Shown here piece by piece: positions 31,801-44,828 of a DNA stretch of 64,000 nucleotides. The position numbers and the translations under genes are program-made. Below the pieces are notes generated by a model. The model had not been told where the DNA came from. It saw nothing but the letters and a program-made list of their open reading frames with translations, and did no database searches. The DNA lies in the NCBI GenBank assembly GCA_004352715.1, contig SCFE01000045.1, positions 1,237,126 through 1,301,125 of the forward strand. The letters run 5' to 3'. Every line of letters starts with the position of its first letter. The first letter of the stretch is position 1. Origin of the DNA: Hofstenia miamia (taxonomy: Eukaryota; Xenacoelomorpha; Acoela).

Positions 31801-34800
31801 TTAACAACCTGCTTAATCTTTGGAGTTGGACAATAACATGTGTGAGAAATGGATATCAAGTACACAAAGCTCGATGATTACATTGAAGTTAGGACGGCTG
31901 CATTTAAGGCTTTTGACAAAATCTCTAAAGGAATTGAAAACATAAGACTTAGTTGGATACAGTTACTTATTAAAATCGCAAATACTTTGTAGAAATATAC
32001 ATAAACATTGCTGCATTGATTTCTATTTATTGTAATATACTTTAATGAAATCCTCTTGTTACCTTCCACACTTTGATCAGCAAAGGAAAATTTAATTTAA
32101 TATCAAATCTTGAGAAAAGTGATTCTTAAACACTAAAGGAACTCTGTCCTTGGATTTGGACAACTGAAGGACTACATATGAAATAATCAATTAAGTTTAT
32201 GAAAATTAGTCTTCAACAATACATTGAAGATTCATTCTACTTCTTCATGGACCAATGTGATCTTTCTATGAATACTCATAAATGCTATTCCATCAAGCAT
32301 CTTCTGCCATTGTTGCAGTCATATTGCTTATTGCACATCTTACTCTTGAGAAAGACGTTTTGATTTGATACATTATCAAAGCTGACAGAGGCTCATGTGC
32401 TTCCATGGCTCAGTCAGAAGAAGTTGTTTTGAAAGCAAGCTGTCAACTCCTGCTAACTCATTTCAACTTTAAGAGGAAGCCATCTTTTCAAATTTGTGTG
32501 TGAGTAGAATCAGTACGAGGTTGAGATAGACTTAGTATTAGTGATGCCGTACACACTCTTCCTCTCTGTAGTGGGCATGACTCCAATATTTATCTATTCT
32601 GCTTTCGATTATCTATGTAGACTACTACTTTGTGTCTGCAACTATATTGTAGTTTGATAAGTAATGGAAATCTATTTAGGTCAAGTGCAGTTGAAGACAT
32701 GGCCAAAACCTGAAGCTGAACTATGCAATGAAAGATGTATCAACAATTTGCAATTGATTGTGACTCACAGAGGAATCTCAGTGACAGTACATATTGCATA
32801 GTCCAGTGTTCCCTAGTGTTGCTTACCTCTAATAATTTTTTACATTAATTGTTCCTGTTATGATTTGCAATAAATAGATATGCACAACCCGACTGCCTTA
32901 GCTTATTATGTTCCTTACATATAAATGACACTACATATAAATATACAAACACTTCTAAATACATGTGAACAATCAATGTGGCCAACAGAAAATAGAAGTA
33001 CAAAAGTCCACAATGAAAGATATTAACTATTAATACGTAATATAGAAGGGTGATCATAGACACCTTGTATGTATAATAGTTCTTATTATTCCCTACAAAT
33101 TTGGATCTAAAACCATGGGTTAACCTAATGTTAGCTATCCAGCTATTTGATGACATTTGTTATTAGTGTGGAATGAATTGATAGGAAAGCTAAACAATAT
33201 AATCTCCTATTCGTAAACCTACCCTATGAACACATTTTTGTAAGCACGATACTGGCTACACAAATGAAGAATGGGACAGCTGGGGTGCAGCTTTACCAGA
33301 ATTCCAATAATTGAATTTGGGGATCCTGAGTACTACTCATGCACTTGAACATTAAGCTTTCTGTTTGCATAATCAATCAATACAAAATAAATCCAAAGTA
33401 ATTAAATTCATCAACAAACAAATCTTCGACATCATTTTTATACTGAAAATATGCAAACAAACAACATGTACTTGTCTTTGTAAAATTGAATTGCTAACGT
33501 GTTTTTTGTCTGCTAATTTGCTGAAATGTCACTAATTATTTAGCTTAGCATTTCGTCAAAATCAATTTGTCAAACGCTGTTTCTGACAGATACTCTTACT
33601 GTAACTACTCTTATTACTAGTTGTGCAAATTGTTATTTGATAAATGAGCATTGGTAAAAAAACAAATTCATAAACAGTATTTAGTTTTTCAGTTCTTTTT
33701 CCCTTTTTATTTTTTTTTCCACCAATTATGCCACATTGGACATTACTTAAAATTTTTTTCCAAACCCCTGTTCCCAGAAAATGAATAAAACAGTTCAAAG
33801 AGTAATTTCAAATTAAATTTGTGAATTGTGGTAGATTGAGAAGAAAACTTAAAGACTTGTCTATTTTATTTATTAAGCAGGGCATTTCTTAATAATTTCA
33901 TCTAAGAATTTATAATATTCAAATTCTTTGGATCATTTACATTAAAATACAACTCCTAAGTTTCAAGAGGCTTGAAATCACTAGTTTTTGCGGTTAATAC
34001 ATTGAAACTGATTTACTTTGAAGAGTTAAAACGGATATTCTCCAATTTTCATTCTCATTTACATGTATATTACAGTAATAATAAGATAAAATCTATGGCT
34101 ACAATTAGTTTCTGTAGTACTACTCAATTTCTTAACTGATGCCCAAACATTAGATGATGCCTGTCTAAATAATGCATTCACAATGATATAGAACGTACTA
34201 CAAATATTGTTACAGAATAATTCTTTATAATGGATAAATTGAATCAGTATATAATTAATTGAGATTCAAGTTACTAAATTTTTGGGTCAATCGGAATATT
34301 TTGTGCATAGTGATTCACAAATGCATTCGCAATTTAATTGACTGTCAGGAGCATTTCAACAATATTAAGTCAGGGGGAAACGTATTTTAATAATTATAAT
34401 TAGCATAAAATTTAAAGATCCCTTCCCACAATTAGTGAAAACTAGTTGCCACACACGCAATGTATTGTATTAAATGCTAAGGAATAAAATTTGCTTTTCT
34501 AAATATTAAAGAAATTACATTATTAAACATTTTATAAAGTGCTTTCAAATCTACTTGAGTTAATTAACTTTGCTTTATTATGCAATCATAATAAAAAATC
34601 CATTTTAATAAATAGACAAATGAATGTCTCTTAGAGGAAAATTCTATTTTATTTAGCAAAGAATTCAAAAGATGGAAAATTATATTTAAAATTTCTTCTC
34701 TAAAGAAAATTATAAAGTAACCCAATATATATAATTTCTAAAACAATGTATTGTAAAGAGCATAAAGCTTGCCATAAAAAATGCTGCTTAAAATTATTTC

Positions 34801-36369
34801 AGTGGGGAGTTTTTCAAATTTATCTAAGTCATATTTTGTTTTGATTACATAACTATTGAATTTTTAAAGAATTTCAATATGCTAGTGATTCTAAATGTCT
34901 TCATTGATAATTTTAAAAAGGCTAAATTTTGAAAATTATAGGGGAGCTATCATCAAGTTGATTATTTAGAAATAATGTATTTTTGAAAATATTTAAATTG
35001 TGATTATAGAATAAAACAAACTTTAGAAACATATAACACTAAAAACTAGTGCTATAAAAAGTCATAATACAAAATCATTACACAAATATTTTAAGTAATG
35101 TTATCTTTAAGGCAGTATGTATTGATATATGTCAAAATATATTGTCACATATTTAAGGAATTTTAAGAAATTAGTCATCATTGAGGCAATTTTTAGTACA
35201 CAGTACTGCAGCATAAATTCATGTGCATCATCAAGTTGATATCTACGTGCAGAAAATTGACACATTAGAGAATGGAATAGACTATTGACTTCTTTACTCA
35301 CCCTTCCCCAATGTTGATGCTATGCAATAATATGATGATGTGAAAAACAATAGCATCATGCATAAAAGAGAAGTGGATGGTTAATTCATGAGCTTAAACA
35401 ATTCTAAATAAAGGAACTTGTTGAACAGATTAAAGTGTTCATGACTGTATACATACCACTACAGCCCACCATGTATTCAGGCATGCTTCTAATTTGTATT
35501 AATTTACAGAAATCTGTGGGTTAGATTTGCTACAATCTGTGTTTTTCATACATGCAAAATTTACTGTTGATTAGTACGTGCTGATAGCCTGGAATTCAGG
35601 AATGTTTCAATGAAAATCTTGATCCTGGAGAAAATGATAGACACTGACACATAGTAGCATTTTTGGAAATATTACTCAACAATACAGTAAGGACGTTCCT
35701 GATATATTATACAGACTGAGATATCTATATTCATAATGTTCAAATTTTACAGAATAATATTTAATTTTTGTTGTGCTTAAGTGAGGATGCAAATGGATAG
35801 CCAGCTAATAAAGAAACTAACAATGCTTTGACTTCTTTGATGATAGTCAGATTATGAAAAAACTTGATTAACTGGCATTTGTTTTCTGGGATGCTTAGGA
35901 AACTTTCCTATACCTAGCAAAGGGATTCAACAAAAATACATTATACGAGAAATCATACAATAGATCACAGAAAAAATTTCCACTAATTATCTCTAATATT
36001 GCAAGCAACAAATGTTCAATCATATCTGTTTCTTCCTCCCTATCTAAATCTGGCTACAGTCGGCCTGAATTTTGACTGAAACCGAGGAATTAGTTTTTGA
36101 AATGTATTCAATATAATCAAAATGCATATTCACGTCATTGCTCTTTACCTATGAAAGATTCAGAAAATATGGAATATTTGCAGTTTAAAATTGAGCATTG
36201 TACAAGCATTTCATATGTTACGCTGTAAAGTGTGGATTTTAATGATGGGATCTAAGAAAATATTTAATTACTGACTAATTTATTGGATGGAATTTCAAGG
36301 AATAATGCATTAATAAAATCTTGAAAAATAGTAGTTATATTTAGTTATATTCTAAATGCAACATTTCTA
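28846..36369. other. Long intergenic AT-rich stretch
   Basis: About 7.5 kb without a supportable gene, RNA or terminal-repeat structure. ORFs are short and on opposing strands. A ~45-bp block at 33085-33130 (GGATCTAAAA ... GGGTTAACCTAAT) recurs at 50415-50460, and GACACCTTGTATGTATA just before it resembles the TATACAGGGTG-type mariner end in reverse. Otherwise nothing seen. Confidence 0.55.
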
Positions 36370-36620
36370 CGTTCTTTCCTACTAAATGCAAACAAGAGTT
36401 CGCTCAGTTTTTCAAGCTGCTCCTTAGTTGCTGAATTGGTTAGGATGTTGAGTAAGTCTGTTCTTTATCGTCTTTTGACGGTAAACTTTTCTCCTTAAAT
36501 ATCCCAAATATAACAATCTAAAAGCGATACATCCGAGGATTTAGATGGTAATTCAACTCCAATAAATCTTGAATTCAATGCCCCCTTGCAAGATGCCAAT
36601 GTCGCCTCATCTCGTTGAAA
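36370..36620 (-). pseudogene. Mariner-like transposase relic (catalytic end)
   Basis: Minus-strand relic of a DDE transposase of the mariner-like type. FQRDEATLAS corresponds to the usual FQQDGAxxH with its catalytic Asp, and SSDVSLLDCYIW corresponds to SPDLxPLDFFLWGYLK with the last catalytic Asp. A TAA and a frameshift follow (YIWDI stop; then KVYRQKTIKN in another frame). The upstream part of the gene continues beyond an inserted hAT element at 37641-37760. Confidence 0.65.
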
Positions 36621-37640
36621 CAGAGGCGTGCATTAAGGGTAGCTTGCCCATTGAAATTTATTTGAACAAATCAAGAAAAAATATTTATGCTTACACAACA
36701 TATTTATAAGTTTCCAATTCTTTTAAATTTCCTTTTTTTCTTAAATTCTAAACATTAAACTAATTCATTTTCGTCATTTAAATAATGTAAAATACTGTAT
36801 TTTGGGTAGGTTTTTTCTTGTTGAACAATTGAACTATATGAGGTTTGTAATAATTGATTTAATATTAAGAACAGCAATAATAATCAATATCCTTAAATTT
36901 TTGTCGTAATAATTGCTCGACCTAAATTGTGATAATTGGTATTGATGAGAATCAATGTTTCTCAATTACAACTGAAAACAGTTTGCTCAACTGTCTGCCG
37001 CTTCCTTTATCACACTTTGTTAACGTAATTGACAAAATCTCCAACCAATCAAAATTCGAAAATACTATGAGAGGACCGTGGAAATCTTACCACGGTTTTG
37101 TTCAATGATTTATATTGTCGAAGCGACAATGGTGATTGAAATTTTAAACTAGAACTGCAATTTAGCCTCCAAATCACTTATAATTGATGACAATCAAAGT
37201 GTAACATTCGAAATTAGATTTTTTACTTAACGATCACAAAAAAATTTCACTTAATTTACAAAAATGGAATTATAGAAATAATATTAAAATAGAAATAAAT
37301 AAATGTTGAAGTAAATACAGTCAATTGAGTAAATTCAGATGTAAATTTTTGTATTTGGCTAACCTATATTGATCAGTTTCAAAACCTTTAAAACTGAAAA
37401 ATCTGTAATAAACTGTAATACACTGATTCAATTCGTCATTTTGTCAAGATTTTTCTTGTGAGCATTGCTAATTGTTTCTGGAAATAAAATGTTGTATTTA
37501 TATTATCTGGTAAATTTTTTAGATAATGTTTTATATGCTTGAAATTAAAGTTATATGCAAGATATGCAATACAAACATACAAATTTTATAATTATATCAT
37601 ATTCCGCTTCCCCCACTAATCTGTGCACTGCACGCCACTG
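36621..37640. mobile_element. hAT non-autonomous element, 1,020 bp, inside mariner relic
   Basis: Ends CAGAGGCGTGCA (left) and CAGTGGCGTGCA (right, reverse complement), 11 of 12 matching. The perfect 8-bp target duplication CGTTGAAA lies at 36613-36620 and 37641-37648. Eight-base duplications and CAGxGGCG ends fit the hAT superfamily. The interior is AT-rich with no transposase-like frame. Removing one CGTTGAAA and the element rejoins the mariner-like transposase frame, so this insertion is the younger event. Confidence 0.85.
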
Positions 37641-37760
37641 CGTTGAAAACAGAGTTAACCGATATTCATATGTCAATATTGATATAAGAAGTTGCTATGA
37701 AGTTGAGTTGTTCTTTTGTGCATGTTTATAATTTCATCCCATAAAGAACTGCTTCTTGGA
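37641..37760 (-). pseudogene. Upstream part of the interrupted mariner-like relic
   Basis: Translation leading into LCF at the insertion point is poorly conserved and has a stop. It is assigned to the transposase mainly because the frame resumes across the hAT insertion. Confidence 0.35.
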
Positions 37761-38299
37761 ACTAGATTTGAAAGCTGATTTAAAATGAGCTGAAGATAAA
37801 ACTGCTGTAAAAAGTGAGTTAGTTGAAACATTTTTATTCTTTTTTATAATTATTTAGCATTAGTTTTGTGATGAGTAGTATTGCAAAATTCTTGTTTTCG
37901 TATAAGAGGCAGTGCATTCAAAAATATTGTTTTTAAAAGCAACTAAGTCAACTTGCATTTTCAAGATATTTTTAATGCTTTGTTTTTCGTAATCTATCCA
38001 ATAATTTGAGATTTCATAAGCCCATTATTATTTGACAAATTATTGCACGCAAATGTGGAAACGTAATTTTCAAAATTATCGAAATCATTATCGAAATATG
38101 CATAATAGCATAAGCATATTTTACTTAAAAATAATGTAAAATAGTAGAGAAAAAAATACCTGCTCTTCAATTGCAATTTTCCGAGTGAACTCCAAAAATG
38201 GGATTTTGGTTGATTAACATAAATACAAGTCGAACAAATTTCAATTTCATTCTCATATTTCCATGAAACTAGGAAGCTGTGCAAGATTACAATAGTCTT
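37761..38299. other. 3' side of the receptor gene
   Basis: An open minus-strand stretch (38284-37994) begins just after an acceptor-like AATCTTGCACAG and might hold a further receptor exon, but it lacks an NPxxY-type seventh helix. No other feature. Confidence 0.3.
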
Positions 38300-39277
38300 T
38301 TAAAAAATCATTGGAACACTCAAAATTAAGTAAAGTAGACTGCCGTACAAGCAGATTCGAGTGAATCGCTTCTTGACATCACTAACATACTTGCCTGCCG
38401 ACTTACGTCTGTAAATAGCAGCATATATGATTATTTGCAGTGCCACAGGTAAGATTATTGAGAAGTTCAATTCAATGATGCTATTCACAAACTTATTTAT
38501 TCCAATTAATAAAATTGGTATGTTATCTGGAGAAGACTGATGTACATACCTGTATATTGGTAAAATACCAAAAACACAGTGAATGGATGTATCAAAAATT
38601 ACCCACCTTGCATTGTAGTTCATGAAGTCCCATTTGGCTTCTACTGCATACCAAAGACTTATAGCCACAGTAACTAGAGTAAGTAATGACATTAAAGCTA
38701 ATCGATTTTTTGTAGTTAAAATAGACTTCGACTTTATGGGGAATTGTGTTAAGAGTAAACGTTCAATTGCAATGACAACGAGTAACATGGGCGATAAAAA
38801 TTGGTTGAAACCCCTGACGAAATTTATGATTCTGCAAATGATGAAATAAGGCGGAAGATTAAACTTTTCTGTATGTGAAACATACGTCAATTCGCCGAAA
38901 ATCCATTTCGGAAATGTTAATTCAATCATTACTATACTTAATCTTATTAATAAATTTACTATGTCAACCAATGTTCCTAAAAATATAAATAGAAAATTGA
39001 AATTTTGTTTTTTGAATACTTCATCACCAAGAAATACAATTAATACCAGATTTGAGGGAAGTCCAAATATTATGCCAGTTATACTTATTATTAAATTAGT
39101 TAAATTCATTGCCAAAAATGCCTTTTTTGCCATGGATTGGTGTAAGTATCTTTGTGATTCATATTGTTGTCTCCATGTAGGAAAAGTACAAGGAAACTCA
39201 ATTTTTCGTGTGCTGTAGACATGTGTGTGATAGAATAATCGAGAGTTAATATCCTAAAAAATTAATATGAGTGTCAA

Positions 39278-39314
<37 letters not shown>

Positions 39315-41036
39315 TATATATAAATATATTTACACATAAATACATATATTTACATATATATACATATATATATATATACATATATATATATGTATTTATT
39401 AACTGCTAATAAACTTGTTGGTTTATGCTAACCATAGACATACCTCATAGTACGCTTGTAATTCATGACTTAGGCCCAAAACGATATCACAAAACCTTGG
39501 CGATCTGGGACAACCAGTTTTAGTTTGCTCATCAGAACCATATGGGCAATCAATAAGATGATCGCAAATTTGTTTAGTTGAAATTGTACATTGTGTGGAC
39601 AATTCCGTATAACATTTGAAGTTAGCACTTTCAGAATCACAGCATTCATTTTCATCCGTTTCATCAACCATATCAGTTGTTCCGCAATCATTAATGTAAT
39701 CACAACGATTCTCTTTTTGAAAGCATTTTCTAGAATATCTAAATATTGACATGACAGTTATTAAAAACACAAATTAATTCGCAAAAGTAAATTTGCTTTT
39801 CTATATCAAATTTGAAAGTTTGGCTGAACTTTTTACTGCATTAAATTTAGTTTTACACATTCTGAGGAAACTTTAGGGCGAAGGCATTTTTGTGAAGGAA
39901 TTATGAATATTTTGTCAATGAGAATTGTCAATAATTTTAATATATAAAGATAAACAACTGCGCTGGCTACAAAAAATCCTGATATTAGCATTAATAACTA
40001 CAAATTAATATTCCTGAAATTATTGCTAGACCTTATAATTTGTGTTTTGAATAGAAAATTATTAAAATTTGGCCAAAAATAATAACCATTTTGACATAAG
40101 ACATCTCAGCATTTTTACCTAATTCTTTTAGAAAATGCTGACTTCAACAAAAAGGTTTGGATAAAAATGTATTTTTTTGAATTTTTCAAACTCTTTATCT
40201 CATGGTAATTTTCTACCGAACTTCATGACAATAGCATTACTATATCAACAATAAACCTGAGGGGTATTTTGACCCCCCCTCCCTTGTGAAAGAAACGTAA
40301 ATAAAAATGGTGAGGATTAGGGTTAAAAACGTCTACACAATACGGTGTGCTTGAAATCACATTTGTAAAAATGGTAGGGATAGTTGATATATAATACACA
40401 CGAAATTTCACTTTATTAATCTTACTGCAACATTTTTTCAATTCAAAATTTTTCAAGCAGATTGGGCCCGTTTAAAAATGTCAACCGAATTACAACAATA
40501 TTTAGTATTATTAATAAAGAACTGATATTTCAACTTACTCGCAGGTTAATAGAGGTTTCGCACATTTGATTTCACTCATTTCTAAACGTACACATTTCAA
40601 TTTATGCAATCCATTTTCCTCAATTAAATCGTCTAGGCCATTTGAAATATAAGTCATTGGACACGTACATTGGAGAATGCAATCACTTATGGTCTCACAT
40701 GATGAATTAGAATTTATACATCTGCTGTCCATGCAGTTGAAACTTGGGCAGTCCTCACAATATTGCTCGTCCAATCCAGAAGGGACAGTCTTTTATGCCA
40801 TTGCAAATATCGAATGATTCGATACATAAATTTGAAAAGAGTTGACATCTTCGTTTGCCATGACGACACTTATTTCTACCATTTTCATCGTCATAATCAT
40901 GAGGGCAATCAATTATCCCGTCATTGACTTTAAGCAATGGAATGCAGGTTTCATCTATGCAAGCGTATTCATCTAGCTCACAACTGAATTTGCATTTTAA
41001 GAAGATAACAAACAACCATTTTTGTGCGCAATTCAT
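38300..41036 (-). CDS. LDL-receptor class A repeat GPCR, three exons
   Basis: Predicted cell-surface receptor. Exon 1 (41036-40539) has a short signal peptide (MNCAQKWLFVIFLKC) and LDLa repeats; exon 2 (39738-39444) has two more (the first completed across the splice); exon 3 (39253-38300) has a linker and the rhodopsin-like membrane domain. Introns 40538-39739 (GTAAGT ... TTTAG) and 39443-39254 (GTATGT ... TTTTTTAG) restore the frame exactly. LDLa signatures include DGIIDCPHDYDDEN and DHLIDCPYGSDEQ. The third helix ends in ERL in place of DRY; six helices are visible, and the frame stops (38300-38302) where a seventh is expected. One extra T at about 40781 breaks the second LDLa repeat (DCP then SGLDEQYC), so this allele is a pseudogene or has a base error. 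LDLa plus 7TM recalls the molluscan GRL101 receptors, but without LRRs. Ligand unknown. Confidence 0.85.
39278..39394. repeat. AT-rich microsatellite in receptor intron 2
   Basis: Mixed (AT)n with TATG/TACA interruptions filling much of the 190-bp intron. Confidence 0.9.
39739..40538 (-). other. Receptor intron 1 (800 bp)
   Basis: Bounded by GA|GTAAGT and ATTTAG|A. The joined codon GAA gives CEYSRKC, continuing an LDLa repeat. No gene inside. Confidence 0.8.
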
Positions 41037-41714
41037 TTTAAGCTAAGTTTATAAATCGAATGTCTGAAACCATTATGGAAAATCTAAATTCTGATTGGTT
41101 AAGCAAAAAATATCTAGCACTAGGCTCTCGTTTTAAAAATTGATGTCACATATTAGATGTTTATGCTGTCAGATTTGAGGTACTGATAAAACTGATCATT
41201 TTAGATTTTTTAACATTTTCATGGTTTTTGAATGGTCACCTCATTAGAGACTTTTCAAAAAATGACATTATCTAATAACATACAGTAAACTGAAGTAAAA
41301 CTAAGATCATTAGGGTAAAATGGCCTATGTGTTTTAATACAAACCAATGTACCACACACTATAACTCTAAATTATAATGCTTCATTTGCAAACTCTTAAA
41401 TAACTGCTTTTGAGCTTTTCTAAATAGAACAGCAAACTAAGTGACAAACCTAAATATATTTTAAGCTGAAATTTTCAAAATGCGTACATCAAATTTAAAA
41501 TTCAATTGAAGAACACGTTTTTAATACAAATGAAAGCCTCAAATATATAAAATTTCATTTTGTAAGAAAATTTTACATTAATAGCACAATTATTGATTCA
41601 GAATCGAAGAGGTTATAATCTTTTCAACGCCACTGATGTTTTTTCCATGCACTATGTCGCTAAAATGATGTTTATATTTTAGACAATGACAACGTTTAGA
41701 GCCTTCCGTGGTAT
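41037..41714. other. Upstream region of the receptor gene
   Basis: AT-rich with no clear TATA or initiator assignable; a promoter is expected here by position only. Confidence 0.4.
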
Positions 41715-43620
41715 TTAACACTAGAAGCGCCAAACCCTTCAATTGACGATTTTGAAATTTTAAATTATAATAATTTTTTTGTAGAAGTGATTTTTCCTCA
41801 GTAATCATTTACTATTTTTTTTATAATTGCAAAGCACAAGTAGACTAATTTTTCTTTCGATAATACCCCATAGAAAAAAGTACTGTGTACCTTTAAGCGC
41901 GATTACCCGTCAATAGACGACTTCTATTATCTCAAAGTTAAATTTGTTACCTAAGCTAATACGTTTTCAGGCTGCACTATTCATAAAAAAGTTATTTTAT
42001 TATATCTTGCTATACAAGTGGTTTCTACATATTAACTGAAAAAATAGACTGTTTTAAAAATCTTAGCCTTATATTTTGCCTCATATTTCTAATATTTGGT
42101 GCAATATATGAAGATAATTACAATTGCAAGTTGATAAAGATACATCTACATTGCAAATTTTATTGCGACAATACATATATATGCGCTAACAAAAACAAAA
42201 GAAGTATTTAAAAGCTATTTGTCAAAACATGACAGCATGGCACTTCCCACAAACAGGTTTACTGCAAATTCTGCACAAATTCACAGTTCTATTGTTTTCA
42301 CAATGAATGAGAGTTGGGACAAAAGTGCATTGATTAGTCTGAATATCAACGTCTTTCCTTAGATCTTTGGACAGTTGTTGTAGAAAAGAGAAAAGTGCGT
42401 CTACTGATATCAGAAAGTGTTTGTTCTTATACATAGCCCATGCGTTCACTCCAGCAATATTCAAAATATTTAAAAAAAACGGAGAAGGGCCTCGTCTACA
42501 GCCCAATTTTGTTGAATTTTAACGACACATACTGTCTAGTAGATGAACTGCATATTTATTATTATTATAAAATAATGCACTTTCAGGCTTCTTCTTACCA
42601 TCTTCTTAATAAACAGCACCACTATGCTGTGTGTAAGGTATATGCACAACTCTTTTTGGTTTCGCTTGATATCTGGTAAGGTGCAACTTGCCAATTTGAT
42701 ACATTACAGAATCATGCAGTCCTAAATTTTACGGGGGAGGAAGTTCGCGACGATTTAACCGCACGGATCCAACTATTTTTGTTCGGACTAGGAGCATAAG
42801 ATGAGTAAGTTGTTTAGAAGTAAAAATATTATCACTAGTTAAATTGTATAAACAACAATAAAATTCAGCATCCAAATATCAAAGAGAAGATTCCATGCGT
42901 CTAATGGAATTATGATGCCATCACAAGCTCGTGTTAAACTTTCAGGCTGGCTGACTATATTTTATCGTTGCATTCTACCACGTTCAACTCTCTGTGTATT
43001 TTCAATTATTGTCAATTCAGTTCTATCTCGTGCTCGAAGTGAATTCTTTTTATTGTCAATCTCTTCGTGACTGCTATGAGCTATGTGACAAGAGGCCTAA
43101 ATCTGCATCACTACTGCTTGTTGAATATGAAATATCATGTTATAGCTGTTCATCATTATTCTCCTCTACCTCTCCTAAATCTTGTTCAGTGTCATCTTCA
43201 GATTCATCACTTTGAAGATTTATCATTGTTTGCAGGAAATGTTGAGCTGACATTCGTTGAGGCATTACAAATGACAAATGATTGCGGTATGCTTGTAATT
43301 TCTACACCTTTGCACACCTTTACAGCAATTTTATCAAATGAAATAGGAGTATATTTAGTAATTCATGATAATTGGGTAAAATTAGCTGCGAAACTTTTGC
43401 TGCAAAATATTCGCATCTCTTTTGAAATAATTTCACAAACTATTTTTATTATTTTAATAGAACAATACAATCTGTGGACATGAACATTTACATGAATTTA
43501 TGTTTTAAATATAATTTAGAATATGTTACTAAAGTTTTGGATATATTTGTAGTAATTTACAAAACGTAATATAGAAATCGTCAATTGACGGGTTTTGGCG
43601 CTTTTGGCTTCTAGCATTAA
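41715..43620 (-). mobile_element. Decayed piggyBac element (1,906 bp)
   Basis: TTAA target sites at 41715-41718 and 43617-43620. Terminal repeats begin CACTAGAAGCGCCAAACCC on one side and TGCTAGAAGCCAAAAGCGCC on the other (reverse complement) and both continue into TCAATTGACGATTT; one side has a 6-base insertion. The same TTAA plus CACTAGAA end defines the short element at 25631. The interior carries a broken transposase gene on the minus strand. Confidence 0.9.
42222..43253 (-). pseudogene. piggyBac transposase, broken
   Basis: Starts with an ATG at 43253 and an acidic N-terminus (SDESEDDTEQDLGEVEEN) typical of piggyBac transposases, then stops early. Downstream the family pattern returns: FYNNNKYAVHLLDSMC (usual YNxTKxGVDxxDqM), RRGPSPFFLNILNIAGVNAW (usual RWPxxxFYxxLdixxxNA), and a C-terminal Cys-rich finger CRICSKPVCGKC. 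Several stops and frameshifts. The DDD catalytic residues could not all be placed. It cannot make an active protein. Confidence 0.85.
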
Positions 43621-44163
43621 TCTATGAATTAATCATATGAAAATGAGGAGCTATCTCCTTCCAAAACATTTATTACATAAGTTATTTTGATATCCGCGTA
43701 TGATATTTACATAAATTTGAATTCATTATCACAGAAACGTATCCTTTTGTAGTAATATAGAACAAGTGCGAATGAAACACAAGTCCAAGTCAGGAAATCT
43801 CTATGTATACCAAAAATCTATATAACGTGCTTGACAGCTGGATACGAACTTGCTAGACTTTTTGCCGTTAAAAAAACTAATTTTGCTCAAAAAGCCTTCC
43901 ATCACATTTTCTATATAAGAATATAATTAATTATTAATAGTCAACAAAGAATTAATCAAAATCGTATTTGAAAAGACCTGAGAAGTTGGAAAGTTTGATT
44001 GCATGCCTGATCAATCAACCTATGATTCGCTTGAGGACAATGCAAAACCCTTTGTGAGAGACATGTTGTTGAAATTTATAATGAATTGACAATTCTTTAT
44101 TGAGATCTCTTTTTAACAAGATATATAAAATTTAAATTTTAAAAAGAATTTAACATAGAAAGT
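43621..44163. other. Intergenic sequence
   Basis: No gene recognised. Confidence 0.5.
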
Positions 44164-44303
44164 GTTCGAAAAGCCCACCTACATTCTCAAAACAAAAATT
44201 ACAGCACCGCAGAAAACTCTCATATGAACTTGTAATAGTTGTCATGAAGATTGTAAACACCCTGTATATATATATATATATATTTTATATATATATATAT
44301 ATT
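44164..44303. mobile_element. Mariner-type end followed by (AT)n
   Basis: Read in reverse, the block ends TATACAGGGTGTTTACAA, a terminus often seen on Tc1/mariner elements inserting at TA, next to an AT microsatellite (44264-44303). No opposite end found, so only a candidate fragment. Confidence 0.35.
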
Positions 44304-44828
44304 ATGAAGCTGTACAAATACTAACCAATTAATACCTTTTAGCTTCACTTGAAGTTGTAATGATTAGGACAGATCGACTGCTGAAATTACAATTGAAATC
44401 TTATCTTTGTAATTTGGATTTCAGTTGTTTCAAGGCTGTGATTTATCAATTAGCAAATCTCATTTTCAGCGATTTAGAACATTGCTACAATCAGCGGACT
44501 ATGGCTGAGTCCGGATTGGACAATTAGGGCAGGATAAATCAGGATAAGTTCCTGTAGGGCAGGATAAAATTGATATCCAGTTAAATCCGGATAAAATCTA
44601 GTTTAGAAATTCAATAATAAAACTCTGAATATTTCAACTTTGTATCCTTGATAAATTTTAGCAATACTGTAGAGTCATGGTAGTGCATCCGAAATTTTAT
44701 GCATTGAAGTCGATTTTGAAATTTACTCTTTTAAAAAACAACTTAAAAATCTTTTCAGAGAAGCATGTAAATAATATTAGAAAAATTTCACAAGTTTTTG
44801 ATTAACTGTTTACAAGGACAGATTTCTA
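44304..44828. other. Intergenic; short GGATAA-rich repeats
   Basis: Around 44505-44600 words such as TAGGGCAGGATAAA and CCGGATAAAA recur at short spacing, perhaps the subterminal region of the hAT relic that follows. Confidence 0.35.

Noticed and set aside
39470-39703. A second frame (77 codons) over the LDLa exon
   Set aside because: Shadow of receptor exon 2, which has the Cys pattern and exact splice phases.
43067-43483. Plus-strand 138-codon ORF
   Set aside because: Antisense of the piggyBac transposase N-terminus and 5' flank.
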